Origin: Bemisia tabaci
Lineage: Eukaryota; Arthropoda; Insecta; Hemiptera; Aleyrodidae
DNA: 64,000 bases
Assembly: GCF_918797505.1 (NCBI RefSeq)
Contig: NC_092793.1
Coordinates: 79,605,912 to 79,669,911, forward strand
Reading direction: 5' to 3'
Below are positions 35,801 to 42,324 of this stretch, one piece after another. Each line of letters opens with the position of its first letter. Position 1 is the stretch's first letter. Under the pieces are notes generated by a model that saw only the letters and a list, made by a program, of their open reading frames with translations, searched no databases and was not told the origin of the DNA. A program made the position numbers and the translations under genes.

Positions 35801-38308
35801 TGTACAGATTAACAGCCTATCTTTTAGTTCACATTTTTGGAGTATTAAAAAAATATGACAATACCCAAGAATTCCAGACACAATGAACAGTGGAATATTT
35901 ACAAAACATATACAACGCGTTTTAGGCTTGGGTGAAAAATGTCAAAATCAAGAATCATTGTCTCTATGCGTTTCTTGGTCTCCTGGATGCATCTTCAAAA
36001 GTGCCAAAATATTTAATGAAATTTTCTATCTCTGAACGGCGTGATGTGATATAATTATTTTTTCAACCGTTGGCGAAAGATCCAAAAAAGGACGTTAGTT
36101 TCCTGACAGCTTAAGCGGATCCAGCAATTTGACAACACCGGCTTTCCTTCATTTAAACCCATGTTGAATAATCGATTCTTGTCGGAGCACCTGGTCCCTC
36201 CGAGAGTCGATACATTTCCACAGGTCTAAATGGAGAAAAAAAATCGTTGCCAATTTGCTGGATCCGCCAATGCGGCGTAATGTGTACGATAATTATGATA
36301 ACTATGATAATTATTTTTTCAACCGTTGGCGGAAGATTCAAAAAGAGAGGTTTGTTTCTTGACAGGGAAAGTGAGGAGACTGGCAAATACATTTAGACTA
36401 CATTTTGCAATTTGGAACTATAAATTCTGGTTCTTCTGGAAAAACACTTATGTGCACAGGGAAACTAATGGCACATACGTCGTTTTTAAACCTGGCTAGA
36501 ATTAATAGTTCCAAATTGCAAAATGTAGTCTATTTTACGCCGTTGGTGCAGCGATTGAGTGAACTGTACAAGGCCGAGGTGCGAATGATGCGATGTGTTG
36601 AATCTTGTTCGCGGATAGATATAAGATGCGCCGCGCTGCGCTGCAACTCGTACAGAGCAAGCCGCGATCCAACTACAGTGCCCAATGCACCAGCCATCTT
36701 TCTTGAGGCGGCTCCACCCTCGCCCCCCACCCCCCGTCGTCTGCCAATCCCCATTGTGCTCCGCCGCCCCCCGCCCCCCACCCGTCACGTCGATTGTCTC
36801 TCGGCTCCTTTTTTATCGGCCGTAATTGGTTCCTCGCCCTCGCGATCCCGACGCGCCCTTCACCTAGACTTGCAAGACGAGCTCGACGCATCCACCAATG
36901 GCGCTATCTCGCGCACCTTCCCTTACAACTTGTCGCATCGATCCATTATTTTCATACAATCACAATTCAATCCGTTTTGATCGGTGGGCGAAAGTCTGAA
37001 AATCTGAATTTTACATGCACTGGAAAAAAAAAAAAAAAAAAAAACACATTGGATCTAGAATCCAGACTCTTGAAAACATCGACAAGAAAAAATACTCTTG
37101 ATTCAATCGGATTTAAGCTTAAATCATGAACCCAGCCTCTTAATTTGAGCGGATTTCCTTTTGATTTAAGTTTAAATCTGATTGAATCAAGAGTATATTT
37201 TCTTGTCAATGTTTTCAAGAGTCTTGACTCTAGATCCAATGTGTTTTTTTCCAGTGTGTCCTACGGGAAGGGCAAATCAAGCCCATCCCCCAGACATTAA
37301 TACATTCAGGGACTTGGAAGACAATGCGCATAAGTCCAGTTTTTGAAGAAATTGAGATATTAATGCTGTCATGCTGAGAAATAACGCCGTATGAACATTC
37401 AAGAGTTGCCAAATTTCCATTGATAATTTGTATATTTTTGAGAAAAGTTATGAATAATTTTCCTTCAAATTTTCAGGAACTTTAGAGCAAAATACGAGTG
37501 AAATTCCCTGAAAAAATTGAAAGAAAAATATTCATAAGTTTAGTAGGGAATTCTTGTTTTATCAAAGAAATTTGGCAACGCCTTGAGCCTCATACGGCGT
37601 TTCTCCTTAGCACGGTAGAATGATTTTAAGTAAAATTAGTCTTAACGCATATTCTGTGAAAAATTCGCCCCCGAATTCCAAATTTAAAGCATCAAAAAGT
37701 CAGTTTGAACTTTCTTACCGCCATAAGGATCCATGCGACTTCGAAACTTCAATCACGTATTTCTCGAAATAGCAAAAACTGCAATTATGCGCCTTTTCGT
37801 CTAAGCTCCTCAATTCTATTTATGGGCAATTGATGATTTTCCATCTTATTCAGATAAGAGTTGGTTGGAATCTAGGATGTTTTGCTGTATATTTACATAT
37901 GGTACCCCGTGGAAAAAATAGGTCATCCCTAATCCTGCATTATCACATCATGAAATCAGTACTTAGAGTTTAGGAATACCGAATTTCATGGATTATAGAG
38001 TCTTTCATGCTATGCATTCACCTTCATATTTTTGTCATTGAAGAGTCATGGTACGAACCTAGACGCTTGGAGATCTCTGAATTGTGCATTTTGGGATTGT
38101 CTTGAGCAATTTTCCGCCTCTGCAAACGCGACCAAACCATGAAGGCGTTCATGGGACGCTTAATGTGCTCATCCTGTGTCTTCTTCATCCGACTGAGTCC
38201 GGACAGGTCAGCCAGCCGGCAAGACATCACGTTGTCAGCTCCGCCACTGCACCCTGAAGGCTCGCATAGTCCTCCGTTCCTGCCAACATTCGAACAGGCA
38301 ACACGCAT
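5511..38308 (-). CDS. Sox21b: Sox21b-like SoxB2 HMG-box transcription factor (5 coding exons)
   Basis: The coding sequence joins 38308-38059, 28893-28699, 11730-11627, 7525-7285 and 5839-5511, predicting 372 residues. All introns are GT-AG, with phases 1, 1, 0 and 1 that match across each junction. The HMG box (about residues 48-118) contains [25 protein letters not shown] and [14 protein letters not shown], the Sox group B signature; proteins of this family bend DNA at ACAAWG sites in the nucleus. The tail has an Ala6 run (257-262), a Ser-rich stretch (about 298-306) and the terminal motif [10 protein letters not shown]. The box-proximal [10 protein letters not shown] and an intron inside the box favour the insect Sox21a/Sox21b pair over Dichaete or SoxNeuro; choosing Sox21b over Sox21a is from memory and unsure. 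ATG 38308 follows an in-frame TGA, but M28 (38227) or M41 (38188) could be the true start if a 5' exon splices into this one. Confidence 0.9.
6298..6705. mobile_element. Palindromic MITE with CATCCACCGCGG core arms
   Basis: About 400-bp near-perfect inverted repeat: the left arm from TCGCAGAATTGTGTTTTGAT through GTTTCTTCCACCTTGCT is mirrored on the right. Sox intron 4. Related copies: 7641-7930 and 58436-58585. Confidence 0.85.
6724..7144. mobile_element. Nested palindromes next to the previous element
   Basis: Outer arms GAAACACGATGGTGCCA and TGGCACCATCGTGTTTC enclose inner arms with AGATAGGGAGAAAATACATT and its inverse around 6895-6990. It may be one composite element or one inserted in another. 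Sox intron 4. Confidence 0.75.
7285..7525 (-). CDS. Sox21b: Sox exon 4
   Basis: A 241-nt exon for residues 184-263, from [19 protein letters not shown] to an Ala6 run. The acceptor is TTTTTTGCAG|ATG. The donor is CATCAA|GTGAGT, a very strong site. Read-through would reach TAG just past the donor, but splicing to exon 5 keeps the frame and adds a C-terminus with a Sox-type ending, so splicing is preferred. Palindromic elements flank it on both sides (6298-7144 and 7641-7930). Confidence 0.85.
7641..7930. mobile_element. Palindromic MITE, copy near Sox exon 4
   Basis: Shares GTTTCTTCCAC, AAGCAAGGTGGAAGAAACCA and GATGTCACTACCGC with 6298-6705. Only about 115 bp upstream (transcription sense) of Sox exon 4. 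Confidence 0.8.
7925..8135. repeat. Repeat with GAAAGAACGTAACTACAT end
   Basis: Ends ATGTAGTTACGTTCTTTCGT; interior CAAAATTTGTCTGC and GAAATCAGTGAAATTTTC. Matches 23214-23430 in inverted orientation. Sox intron 3. Confidence 0.6.
8218..8602. mobile_element. Composite MITE: hairpin plus CAGTGGATCGAGTCAA element
   Basis: A hairpin at 8218-8325 (GACGTAAGGACG arms) is followed by a 0.24-kb element with terminal inverted repeats GCGCACAGTGGATCGAGTCA at 8360-8602. The same order occurs at 34142-34566. Sox intron 3. Confidence 0.75.
9165..9330. repeat. Single unit of the GCCTACTTTAG repeat
   Basis: Contains GTGCTGCAAGCAACTATTAC, then ATTGCCTATCGCAATATCGA and AGGCGAACTGATC. Sox intron 3. Confidence 0.6.
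9470..9697. mobile_element. CTGCCGTGC palindromic MITE, degenerate copy
   Basis: Left end CTGTGCTAAGGAAGAACG, right end the inverse with several changes. Interior AT-rich arms pair. Lies in Sox intron 3. Confidence 0.65.
10929..11478. mobile_element. Element with CATAGGCGG ends
   Basis: 550 bp, left ATAGGCGGTTCTAGA, right GTAGAACCGCCTATA, with GGGGGTGCCC next to each end. No coding capacity. Sox intron 3. Confidence 0.75.
11627..11730 (-). CDS. Sox21b: Sox exon 3
   Basis: A 104-nt exon giving Gly149 (split codon) and residues 150-183, reading [20 protein letters not shown] onward to PTPSTQ. The acceptor is TTTGTTTCAG|GC and the donor ACAG|GTCAGC. It is too short to stand out as an open frame; it was found by following the phase from exon 2 and by its Sox-like Tyr/Gly/Ala-rich composition. 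Confidence 0.8.
13326..13469. mobile_element. Short MITE with GGACTACATTTTGCA ends
   Basis: About 144 bp, left GGACTATATTTTGCAATTTG, right AAAAATGTAGTCCA. A short (CGGTAT)n microsatellite follows at 13506-13534. Confidence 0.7.
13935..14285. mobile_element. CTGCCGTGC MITE, enlarged copy
   Basis: Outer arms ACGACGTATGAGCC and GGTTCTTACGGCGTTCTTCC pair. The interior is about 100 bp longer than in other copies, so something was inserted or duplicated. Lies in Sox intron 2. Confidence 0.65.
14330..14545. promoter_or_regulatory. CpG-rich patch with adjacent octamer and Sox motifs
   Basis: A short GC- and CpG-rich block in Sox intron 2. At its edge (14523-14536) stands ATTTGCATACAAAG: a POU octamer joined to a Sox-type ACAAAG. 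Candidate enhancer only. Open frames over this block are composition effects. Confidence 0.3.
15284..16071. mobile_element. Element with CAYCAGGGYCGRATT ends and nested GC-rich repeats
   Basis: About 790 bp with ends CACCAGGGTCGAATTTTCC and (inverse) CATCAGGGCCGGATTAAG, each followed by a GCCGCCCCC stretch. Inside, at 15578-15722, is a tandem pair of a GC-rich unit holding GTGTTTGGCGCAATGCG. Confidence 0.6.
16367..16529. mobile_element. hAT-like MITE with 8-bp target duplication
   Basis: 163 bp with ends GAGTGGCG and CACTG. CTACAGTT stands directly on both sides (16359-16366 and 16530-16537). The interior matches the copies at 5316 and 60486. Confidence 0.85.
16548..16822. mobile_element. 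MITE with GATAGACAAAGC ends
   Basis: About 275 bp. Left TTGATAGACAAAGCTATAGA and right TGTCTATGGCTTTGTCTATA pair; inner arms contain TCTATTGGTGG and CCACCAATAGGA. Matches 18385-18655. Confidence 0.8.
17097..17325. mobile_element. CACTGG-ended palindromic MITE
   Basis: 229 bp, ends CACTGGAAAAAAA, then arms with ATTGAATCAAGAG-like sequence that pair. AA stands on both sides, consistent with a 2-bp duplication. Same family as 37018-37256. Confidence 0.8.
17889..18008. repeat. Perfect 60-bp tandem duplication
   Basis: Two identical copies starting AAGATAGGTCAGTAGCTG and ending GCAACAGCAAATA, joined directly. Confidence 0.95.
18385..18655. mobile_element. MITE with GATAGACAAAGC ends
   Basis: About 271 bp, same ends and the shared interior ACGAGAGACCCGATAGTTA. 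Open frames over it are shadows of the repeat. Confidence 0.8.
19020..19370. repeat. Tandem pair, about 141-bp units
   Basis: Two diverged units sharing ATTGCCTACTTTAGTATTGA followed by AGGCGAAC, then GAGTGCGCAATG-like sequence. Single relatives at 9165-9330 and (inverted) 55870-56000. Confidence 0.75.
19613..19852 (+). CDS. Possible fragment of a degraded coding sequence
   Basis: 79 codons, Lys-rich ([18 protein letters not shown]) with four Cys. It is not in any repeat I can define, but it overlaps a second open frame. Probably chance or an old transposon remnant. Confidence 0.12.
   Translation: MLFPASKICNGKVPVCKKKQYHSRKETKKNDAKDKHPKTRLETWKECSTTPVSDRRKPIVCQDYQISHSQAGESETVTR
20645..20990. 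repeat. Tandem array, about 145-bp units
   Basis: Units begin at 20645, 20791 and 20935 with GCCACG(A/T/C)(T/A)TGGTGAAT and include CATCTGAGAGTGATACCACT and an ACTGAAGGCAAAC stretch. The third unit is partial. Confidence 0.85.
21269..21472. mobile_element. Hairpin MITE with CACGGTAAAAA ends
   Basis: About 204 bp, ends CACGGTAAAAATTTTGA and TTTTTTACGGTGTG. The interior repeats CGGCAG / CTGCCG on both arms. Confidence 0.75.
23214..23430. repeat. Repeat with GAAAGAACGTAACTACAT end
   Basis: Starts CGCACGAAAGAACGTAACTA and ends GCAACCTTGGAATGGAGAT, with CAAAAATCAGACAAATTTTG in the middle. Same family as 7925, 34736 and 50420. Confidence 0.65.
23763..23860 (-). repeat. Unit of the CAGAGATACAACTATTCGT repeat
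   Basis: Plus strand reads GCGCCTTCAATTTTGCAGAT to GAATAGTTGTATCTCTGCGC. One of at least eight units. Confidence 0.7.
24040..24245. repeat. Head-to-head pair of the CAGAGATACAACTATTCGT repeat
   Basis: Two units form a near-perfect palindrome of about 200 bp: GAATAGTTGTATCTCTGCGC, a short spacer, then its inverse. Confidence 0.8.
26984..27049 (+). CDS. Nested gene exon 1: signal peptide
   Basis: 22 codons starting ATG ATG GAC, with TAA four codons upstream. The sequence runs [20 protein letters not shown] then IS. The hydrophobic run continues across the junction into VCLI of exon 2, as expected for one signal peptide split by an intron. A weak TATA-like stretch (TTATATTTAAGAG) lies about 110 nt upstream. 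Confidence 0.55.
26984..28260 (+). CDS. Nested gene for a secreted protein of unknown family
   Basis: Two exons, 26984-27049 and 27652-28260, join in phase 0 to give 224 residues. The donor is TCG|GTAGGT and the acceptor TATTATAG|GTATGT. The N-terminus is a signal peptide: a short polar stretch, then the hydrophobic core [16 protein letters not shown], with a plausible cleavage after VNC (residue 30). The mature part is a soluble, Lys/Arg-rich chain with N-glycosylation sequons at N62, N183 and N209 and Cys at 88 and 123. An AATAAA follows 20 nt after the stop. The gene lies opposite to Sox, inside its intron 2. I do not recognise the family. Exon 2 is the longest open frame in the window that no repeat explains. 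Exon 1 is inferred from phase, splice sites and signal-peptide character, so it is less certain than exon 2. Confidence 0.68.
27236..27624. mobile_element. Palindromic MITE in the intron of the nested gene
   Basis: 389 bp, ends AAATGAAGGGTATC and GATACCCTTCATTT, with inner arms carrying GCTGAATTTCCTC / GAGGAAATTC. It fills most of the 602-nt intron and ends 27 nt before exon 2. Confidence 0.8.
27652..28260 (+). CDS. Nested gene exon 2: mature secreted domain
   Basis: 202 codons and TGA. In the reading frame, TAG at 27649-27651 closes the upstream side and doubles as the splice acceptor. The chain has two soluble helical-looking segments (around residues 40-90) and a C-terminal part rich in beta-type residues (LVVVQLNW, then LTAEFRWG). 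Base composition is clearly less AT-rich than the flanks. An alternative start is GTG 27685, but that would leave no signal peptide. Confidence 0.75.
   Translation, partial: VCLIDVNCETGVDNFFGKNKELKEDVDRYLQALEVFDKTNSSFESLTSSIRHLFKYIDILKQDELCSVLFAYPKLRPDIFPIVEERRTRQKAFPVGKSMVCIRRKDDFLFMIFAARAGIDWMFKNIRFGEGQLFYRGIEDPIKDLVVVQLNWPRIAKFKGNRTLTAEFRWGALEDKKNIAVLTQEFNNSGETKYLKYYSRPK
28280..28285 (+). terminator. Polyadenylation signal AATAAA of the nested gene
   Basis: AATAAA 20 nt after the TGA of the nested gene. A palindromic element starts at 28289, so the cleavage site probably falls inside it. Confidence 0.5.
28289..28557. mobile_element. Element with CATAGGCGGATCCA ends
   Basis: 269 bp, ends CATAGGCGGATCCA and TGGATCCGCCTATG with G-rich then C-rich interior flanks. 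It starts 4 nt after the AATAAA of the nested gene. Confidence 0.8.
28699..28893 (-). CDS. Sox21b: Sox exon 2: second half of HMG box
   Basis: Completes Gly84 and encodes residues 85-148, starting [20 protein letters not shown] and ending IDALRA. The acceptor is TTTACAG|GT and the donor GCAG|GTAAGA, close to consensus. It holds HMG helix 3 and the basic tail RPRRKPK, which is typical of group B Sox proteins. Confidence 0.92.
29296..29622 (+). CDS. Possible coding fragment, Cys-rich
   Basis: A 108-codon frame in a patch less AT-rich than its surroundings, in Sox intron 1 just upstream of exon 2. It has a Cys cluster ([12 protein letters not shown]) and an Arg-rich second half. A second frame is also open, which argues for composition rather than coding. 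No family recognised. Confidence 0.15.
   Translation: MLRQTPDDPDLNCCVICHCYDVCRHRLNGGKKGVEKSSWTPAVYLTSARCYPAGCKVFRAARKSLNRMRPRLTRTLCALNTYFSRIPVATSLMAHIEFRGKHLFGGFK
29680..29843. mobile_element. Short hairpin MITE
   Basis: About 164 bp, arms GTTGGATGATATGGACATTT and AAATGTCCATATCATCCAAC match perfectly. AT-rich interior with repeated GGTAGT / ACTACC. Confidence 0.85.
30064..30327. mobile_element. Element with CATAGGCGG ends
   Basis: 264 bp, left CATAGGCGGGTCCAAG, right ATCTGCCTATG. Purine-rich interior GAGGAAAAAAGGGCGAGG. Sox intron 1. Confidence 0.7.
32820..32992. repeat. GC-rich hairpin repeat
   Basis: Two arms with TTGGCGCCTACAAACC and its inverse around GCGCATTGCGTAATGC. The same hairpin occurs in repeat P (58017-58190, one arm at 487-600) and a relative at 15578-15722. 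Sox intron 1. Confidence 0.8.
33745..33990. mobile_element. CTGCCGTGC palindromic MITE
   Basis: About 246 bp, ends GAAGGAAGAACGCATATGAG and CATACGGCGTTCTTCCTTAG. Sox intron 1. Confidence 0.75.
34142..34566. mobile_element. Composite MITE: hairpin plus CAGTGGATCGAGTCAA element
   Basis: Hairpin 34142-34249 then inverted repeats CGCACAGTGGATCGAGTCAA at 34319-34566. Same arrangement as 8218-8602. Sox intron 1. Confidence 0.8.
34736..34985. repeat. Repeat with GAACGTAACTCCAT end
   Basis: Starts AAGGAACGTAACTCCATTTT, ends GCAACCTTGGGATGGAGATA. Interior replaced relative to 23214-23430. Confidence 0.6.
35235..35650. repeat. Direct tandem pair of the CAGAGATACAACTATTCGT repeat
   Basis: Two units about 267 bp apart, each starting ACAGACACAATATGGTGATA and carrying GACGGCGCAGAGATACAACT. 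Sox intron 1. Confidence 0.8.
36114..36270. mobile_element. Hairpin MITE with GCGGATCCAGCAA ends
   Basis: About 157 bp, arms GCGGATCCAGCAATTTG and CAAATTGCTG-type inverse ending GGATCCGC. It sits between two direct copies of a 65-bp stretch (36046-36110 and 36300-36364) holding TTTTTTCAACCGTTGGCG. Confidence 0.7.
36394..36532. mobile_element. Short MITE with TAGACTACATTTTGCA ends
   Basis: 139 bp with inverted repeats over 25 bp each side (GACTACATTTTGCAATTTGG and inverse). Best copy of its family. Confidence 0.85.
36600..36915. promoter_or_regulatory. CpG- and C-rich patch in Sox intron 1
   Basis: GC-rich block about 1.1 kb downstream of exon 1, with C-rich tracts, a CCATTGTG Sox-like motif and two CCAAT-type motifs. 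Several overlapping frames are open because of composition. Function unknown. Confidence 0.25.
37018..37256. mobile_element. CACTGG-ended palindromic MITE
   Basis: 239 bp with an A21 run near the left end. The arms carry TGGATCTAGA and its inverse. TG flanks both sides. It lies in Sox intron 1. Confidence 0.85.
37366..37618. mobile_element. CTGCCGTGC MITE with 4-bp duplication
   Basis: 253 bp; AATG flanks both sides. Arms hold ACGCCGTATGAACATTC and CATACGGCG. Sox intron 1, about 440 bp downstream of exon 1. Confidence 0.8.
38059..38308 (-). CDS. Sox21b: Sox exon 1: N-terminus and first half of HMG box
   Basis: Residues 1-83 plus the first base of Gly84. It carries the HMG helix 1-2 region from HIKRPMNAF to SEISKRL. 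The donor is CTAG|GTTCGT, with a T at +3, somewhat off consensus. Upstream is TGA GTA ATG, so translation cannot extend beyond 38308 without splicing. A possible acceptor (GTTGGCAG) lies inside the exon near 38280, which would move the start to M28 or M41; vertebrate SOX14/21 also begin only a few residues before the box. Confidence 0.88.
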
Positions 38309-39170
38309 TACTCAAACCGTGTAAAATTTAAAGAGATTTCAGAATGGGTAAAAAAAGCTAAAAACATTGAAAAACCAGAAAAGGCGACACGTCTCAAGCC
38401 GTTGCAGCCTCATTTTCAGGTGCAAAAAACGGAAAAATGTATTAAAAATCAAATTCTCAACTTCAGTGGCTTTAACATAACCACTGGAATTCAGTACCGA
38501 ACATCTGAGGCAGACAAAGTTGCCGCGTACACACCAACCGAATGTGATGGATAGGCAAGCCCTGCTCCGACAATTCTGCCCGAAAAATACAAACAGGTGA
38601 CAGACGTAGACTTCCTGCGGCCACTTTTCATTGAAAGAATTGATGATATGCCGCCCCTGAACCTAAGGTCTGCTCGGAAGCAAACCGCGTGTTAAGTTCC
38701 ATTTTAACACTGAATATCGGAATATGCTTGACAGAAATTAATCAAGTCACATTTCAGTCATAGAGTACATCTGAGTCGCCATGTACTACTGGGACGCCAC
38801 AGAGGTCAATCAGACCAGCAAGCGACAAGCAGTTGGGATTTGATTGACTGAATTCTATGCCTACTTAAATTCGTGAGATCCAAAGTCGATATACACTGCA
38901 ACCCCCCCCCCCCCTTCTCCAACCCTAGGAAAGTTTCGATTCTTTGTTGAAAACTTTTCTCTCCTAAAAAGGGAGGTAGTCTGTTACACGTTTTCTAAAT
39001 TTTATTCACATGCATTTCAGTGTTTTCCTCACACAGTGTGCTTTACAACCTTTTTCAGCTTCAATATTTCAATTTTGGAGTCTTTCATCTTATGGCTGAG
39101 AATAAAATTGATGTTCTACACCAGAGGTATAGCTGCTTTTAACCTGAAACATTAATAAAATTGATAAAAT

Positions 39171-39214
39171 GATAACTCTTGAATGTTTATACGGCGTCCT
39201 GTTTAGCACGGCAG
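39171..39214. mobile_element. CTGCCGTGC MITE, right-end fragment
   Basis: Only the terminal stretch TATACGGCGTCC to TTTAGCACGGCAG remains. Confidence 0.55.
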
Positions 39215-39447
39215 TGTACGAGTATGTGAGCTTAAAAGTTTGTGCGTGGAAGAGGGCTTATACATCTACAACAATACCTAGTTAGCTATCTAGTAGAAGT
39301 TGGGGCAACGCACCAACTAAGTTTAGCCGAAGCAAACACCAACTTTCTTTTTAGCGCAAAGGTGCGTAGTTTGATGAATAAAAATAAGTATTAGAGACAT
39401 GAATACTAACATTTTGCAATAATTCACAACAATTTCTGATCGTTACT

Positions 39448-39575
39448 AAAACACACACAGCCAGCACTGTCGGGAAACTCGACTGAACTGAATAATGTTC
39501 TTGAAATAATAATTACATGTTCAGTGCACTGACTCATTCCGACAGTACTTTGCATGTGTGTGTTTGTGTGTTTTT
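39448..39575. repeat. Inverted repeat with CA/TG-rich ends
   Basis: Arms AACACACACAGCCAGCACTG and its diverged inverse ending TGTGTGTGTTTGTGTG, about 128 bp. Confidence 0.5.
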
Positions 39576-41404
39576 TTCTTCATGTTTCATATAAAATGTT
39601 TAATTGCACTTGCATGGTCTATCCGCTTCATTGCGCGTCAAGTCCCAGTTCGTTGGAGAGATCTCTTACAAACCATATGAAATGTGGATGAATCAACTTC
39701 AATTTTTTAAAGAAAAAAAGAAAGAGCAAGATCCAGTCCACTCATGTTTCTGTCCTTCAAAACAGATCGATAGGAGTTGTGATTTTATACCATAAACTAT
39801 TAACGCCTTTCAGTAGATGGGAATTTCCGCTCCATTAGACAACGTTTCATGTGTTCCAATGAGTCATTGCGCCATTGCACTTAAAATGCACGTTGCATCT
39901 GCGATCATGAACGTCAAAAAAACGCTCCGTTTTGACTGACCTTGACCTGCACAGCTGGTTAGTAAGTGCTACAGCATCATGTAGTTTTTTCTATTTTTTC
40001 TAGAGGTTAGGAAACAGTCTCCACGGGAGCATTACGCATAGAGGATAATCTAAAATCGTACCTTATTGCAGTGGAAGTAAATTATACACGAATGTCCGAT
40101 GAAAATTACTTACATTTTAACTTTTCCATTTTTATTGTCCCCCACTCCAGAGTTAAATGAAACTCTTATAGCCTCGGAGAATTTCGAGGGCTTAATATTT
40201 TCCGTAAACTGTTTCATTTACCCATGTATTCCAACGCTATAATAATTGTATTCGCGTAATAATCTGTTTACTTTTATACGCTTTATTTTGAAAATTCCAC
40301 CGCACATACAATTTATTAATGCCACTCAGGTTCATTTTAGTTTACAGTGAGACATTGGGTCATTCGTAATAATTTGAATACTGCGCTGAATTCGAAATTG
40401 AGCCTCTAAATTTATTTTTATGGGAAGAGAGCTACTACTTGAGAAACATTTCACCGTATGATTTCCTTTTAAAATAAAGTAATAAGATTTAATTTTGAAA
40501 CGAAAATTGTGAGCGAAGATTTATCACCGTGTAATTTTATTTCGCTCGTCTTCGACAAGAAATTCTCATCGCACTGAATCACAATACATGAGAGCATATA
40601 TAATGGTGGGAATTTCATATCAGAGAAATTAAATAGATACTTTGATCAGCTGAAGAAACAGGTTAACCTAATAAGTATGGAAGTATAGCTTAAAGGCTTG
40701 AGCTTTGTTTTTCACGAAAATTTTCCTCACACAATGTTTTTCGAGTCAGAAGAAAGAAAACTTACATGCAGGCACAACTGAAATACCTACAGAGACTTCA
40801 AAAAGTGAAGAGAAGGACTATTAATAAAAGAAAAAGCACAATTGGAAAAAAAAGTCTGCTAACTCAAAAGTTTGCCATGAAAAGGGCGGGTAAAACTAAA
40901 AATAAGTCGTTCAAACGATTTGAGAGAAAGCAAAATATAAATAAATGATTACGCGAGGGTGGTTACTGGAAGCCCGTCATTGTCAAATCATCAGTTTATA
41001 TCATGTATTATATCCATCTGCAAGGGTGCACAACGATTTAACAACGAGTTGTGTTGTTGATCTCCCAGTTTGATATGTCCTGCGATTAACTAGTTACCAA
41101 AGTCTAGTCTTAAGTCGATGATATATAGTATATAGGAGAATTTTTGAAGGGTATCAACAGAGATTAGCAAAAACTCGGCAAACAGCCTAACAGTTGTTTC
41201 TTTTTACGAATCAGAGAGAAATGCCTAAAAATAGTCTCAAAGTGTTTGCCGATTGCTTGCCTCACGTCAATGATGCTCGTCATCTGTGATTGCAAATTAT
41301 TGGATATCACAGCCATGATATATCCATTATTGAATAAATCAGGCCCGAACGGGATCTAGCTATAAGCTTTTAAAGTTTTGACATAATGCTCCGGACTCGT
41401 TCTA

Positions 41405-41530
41405 GTGGTGATTCATGACAATTGGCAACTTAATTTTTCCTCCATTTAAATGTATGTAAAAGAATCGATGTTTTCAATGGATTTAAATGGAGTGTTAACA
41501 AAGTTGCCAACTTAAGAAATCGCCACTGAG
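41405..41530. mobile_element. Short hairpin MITE, first of two neighbours
   Basis: Arms AATTGGCAACTTAA and TTGCCAACTTAAGAAATC with an inner CCATTTAAATG pair. A relative lies at 41622-41771. Confidence 0.65.
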
Positions 41531-41621
41531 TTATTCCAACGTGCGCTGCGCCGTTACGAGGGTAGGTAACCACCTTCCTGGACAGTGAATTCGAAGCCCC
41601 TCCCCCTAGACAGGGCGACGG

Positions 41622-41771
41622 GGCAAGTTGGCAGCAATGTTTTTCCTCAATTAAAATCCATTAAAAATATCGATTTCAGGCGCGGCAAACTGCCTAACCG
41701 ATAATCGATTATTTTACATACATTTAAATGGAAGAAAAACGGAGTTGCTAATTTCCAAAAATCGCCGCTTA
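41622..41771. mobile_element. Short hairpin MITE, second of two neighbours
   Basis: Shares the CATTTAAATGGA and TCGATTATTTTACATACA stretch with 41405-41530; arms are more diverged. Confidence 0.55.
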
Positions 41772-42074
41772 GTCAAGGCTGAGGAGGGATAGAAAAGCAC
41801 AGTGATGGCTTTTAGGAGAAAATCTTCTGGAGACAAATGAATAGGATTATCAATTTTTTTGAGGGTGGAGGGAGGGTTAATCCACTAGTTGAACTTTTCA
41901 ATAATGATGGCATGCCTCAGAATTAAATCATAATCTGTGAAAATTTTGTTTTAAAAAAAAAACAAGAAAAAAATGCATGAAAGCCTCTCAAATTGAAATA
42001 AATATAGGAAACGAAAGAAATTTTGAAGCCCCACACGACCACGCACTTTCTATACCAATAGTGGTAGGCCACCC

Positions 42075-42324
42075 CTGCCGTGCTAACGGAAAACGCCTAA
42101 TAAACCTTCAGACGTTGCCAAATGTAACTTTGATTAATCACAAATTTTCGGTAAAATTTTTAAATAATTTTTTTCAGTTTTTCAAAGAATTTTGTTCGTA
42201 ATACAAACTAAAATGTCTGAAAATGTTGAGGAAAAATAGTGATAACTTTCTTCAAATATAAATATTTTATCGCTGGAAATTTGGCAACATTCAAAAGTTC
42301 GTATGGCGTTTTTCCTTAGCACAT
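42075..42324. mobile_element. CTGCCGTGC palindromic MITE
   Basis: About 250 bp with left end CTGCCGTGCTAACGGAAAAC and right arm GGCGTTTTTCCTTAGCAC. Confidence 0.75.

Larger units (their letters stand above)
28894..38058 (-). other. Sox intron 1, inside the HMG box
   Basis: 9.2 kb. It interrupts the Gly84 codon. Contains about a dozen short elements and the C-rich patch at 36.6 kb. The stretches 30.4-32.8 and 33.0-33.7 kb show only short chance frames. Confidence 0.85.

Noticed and set aside
36405..37129. Overlapping long frames in the C-rich patch of intron 1
   Set aside because: Both strands are open, and the frames cross MITE sequence and a poly-A run; no splice or domain support.
40766..40948. 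Small Lys/Arg-rich frame resembling a basic nuclear peptide
   Set aside because: AAA/AGA-rich composition expected by chance in AT-rich DNA; no flanking gene signals.
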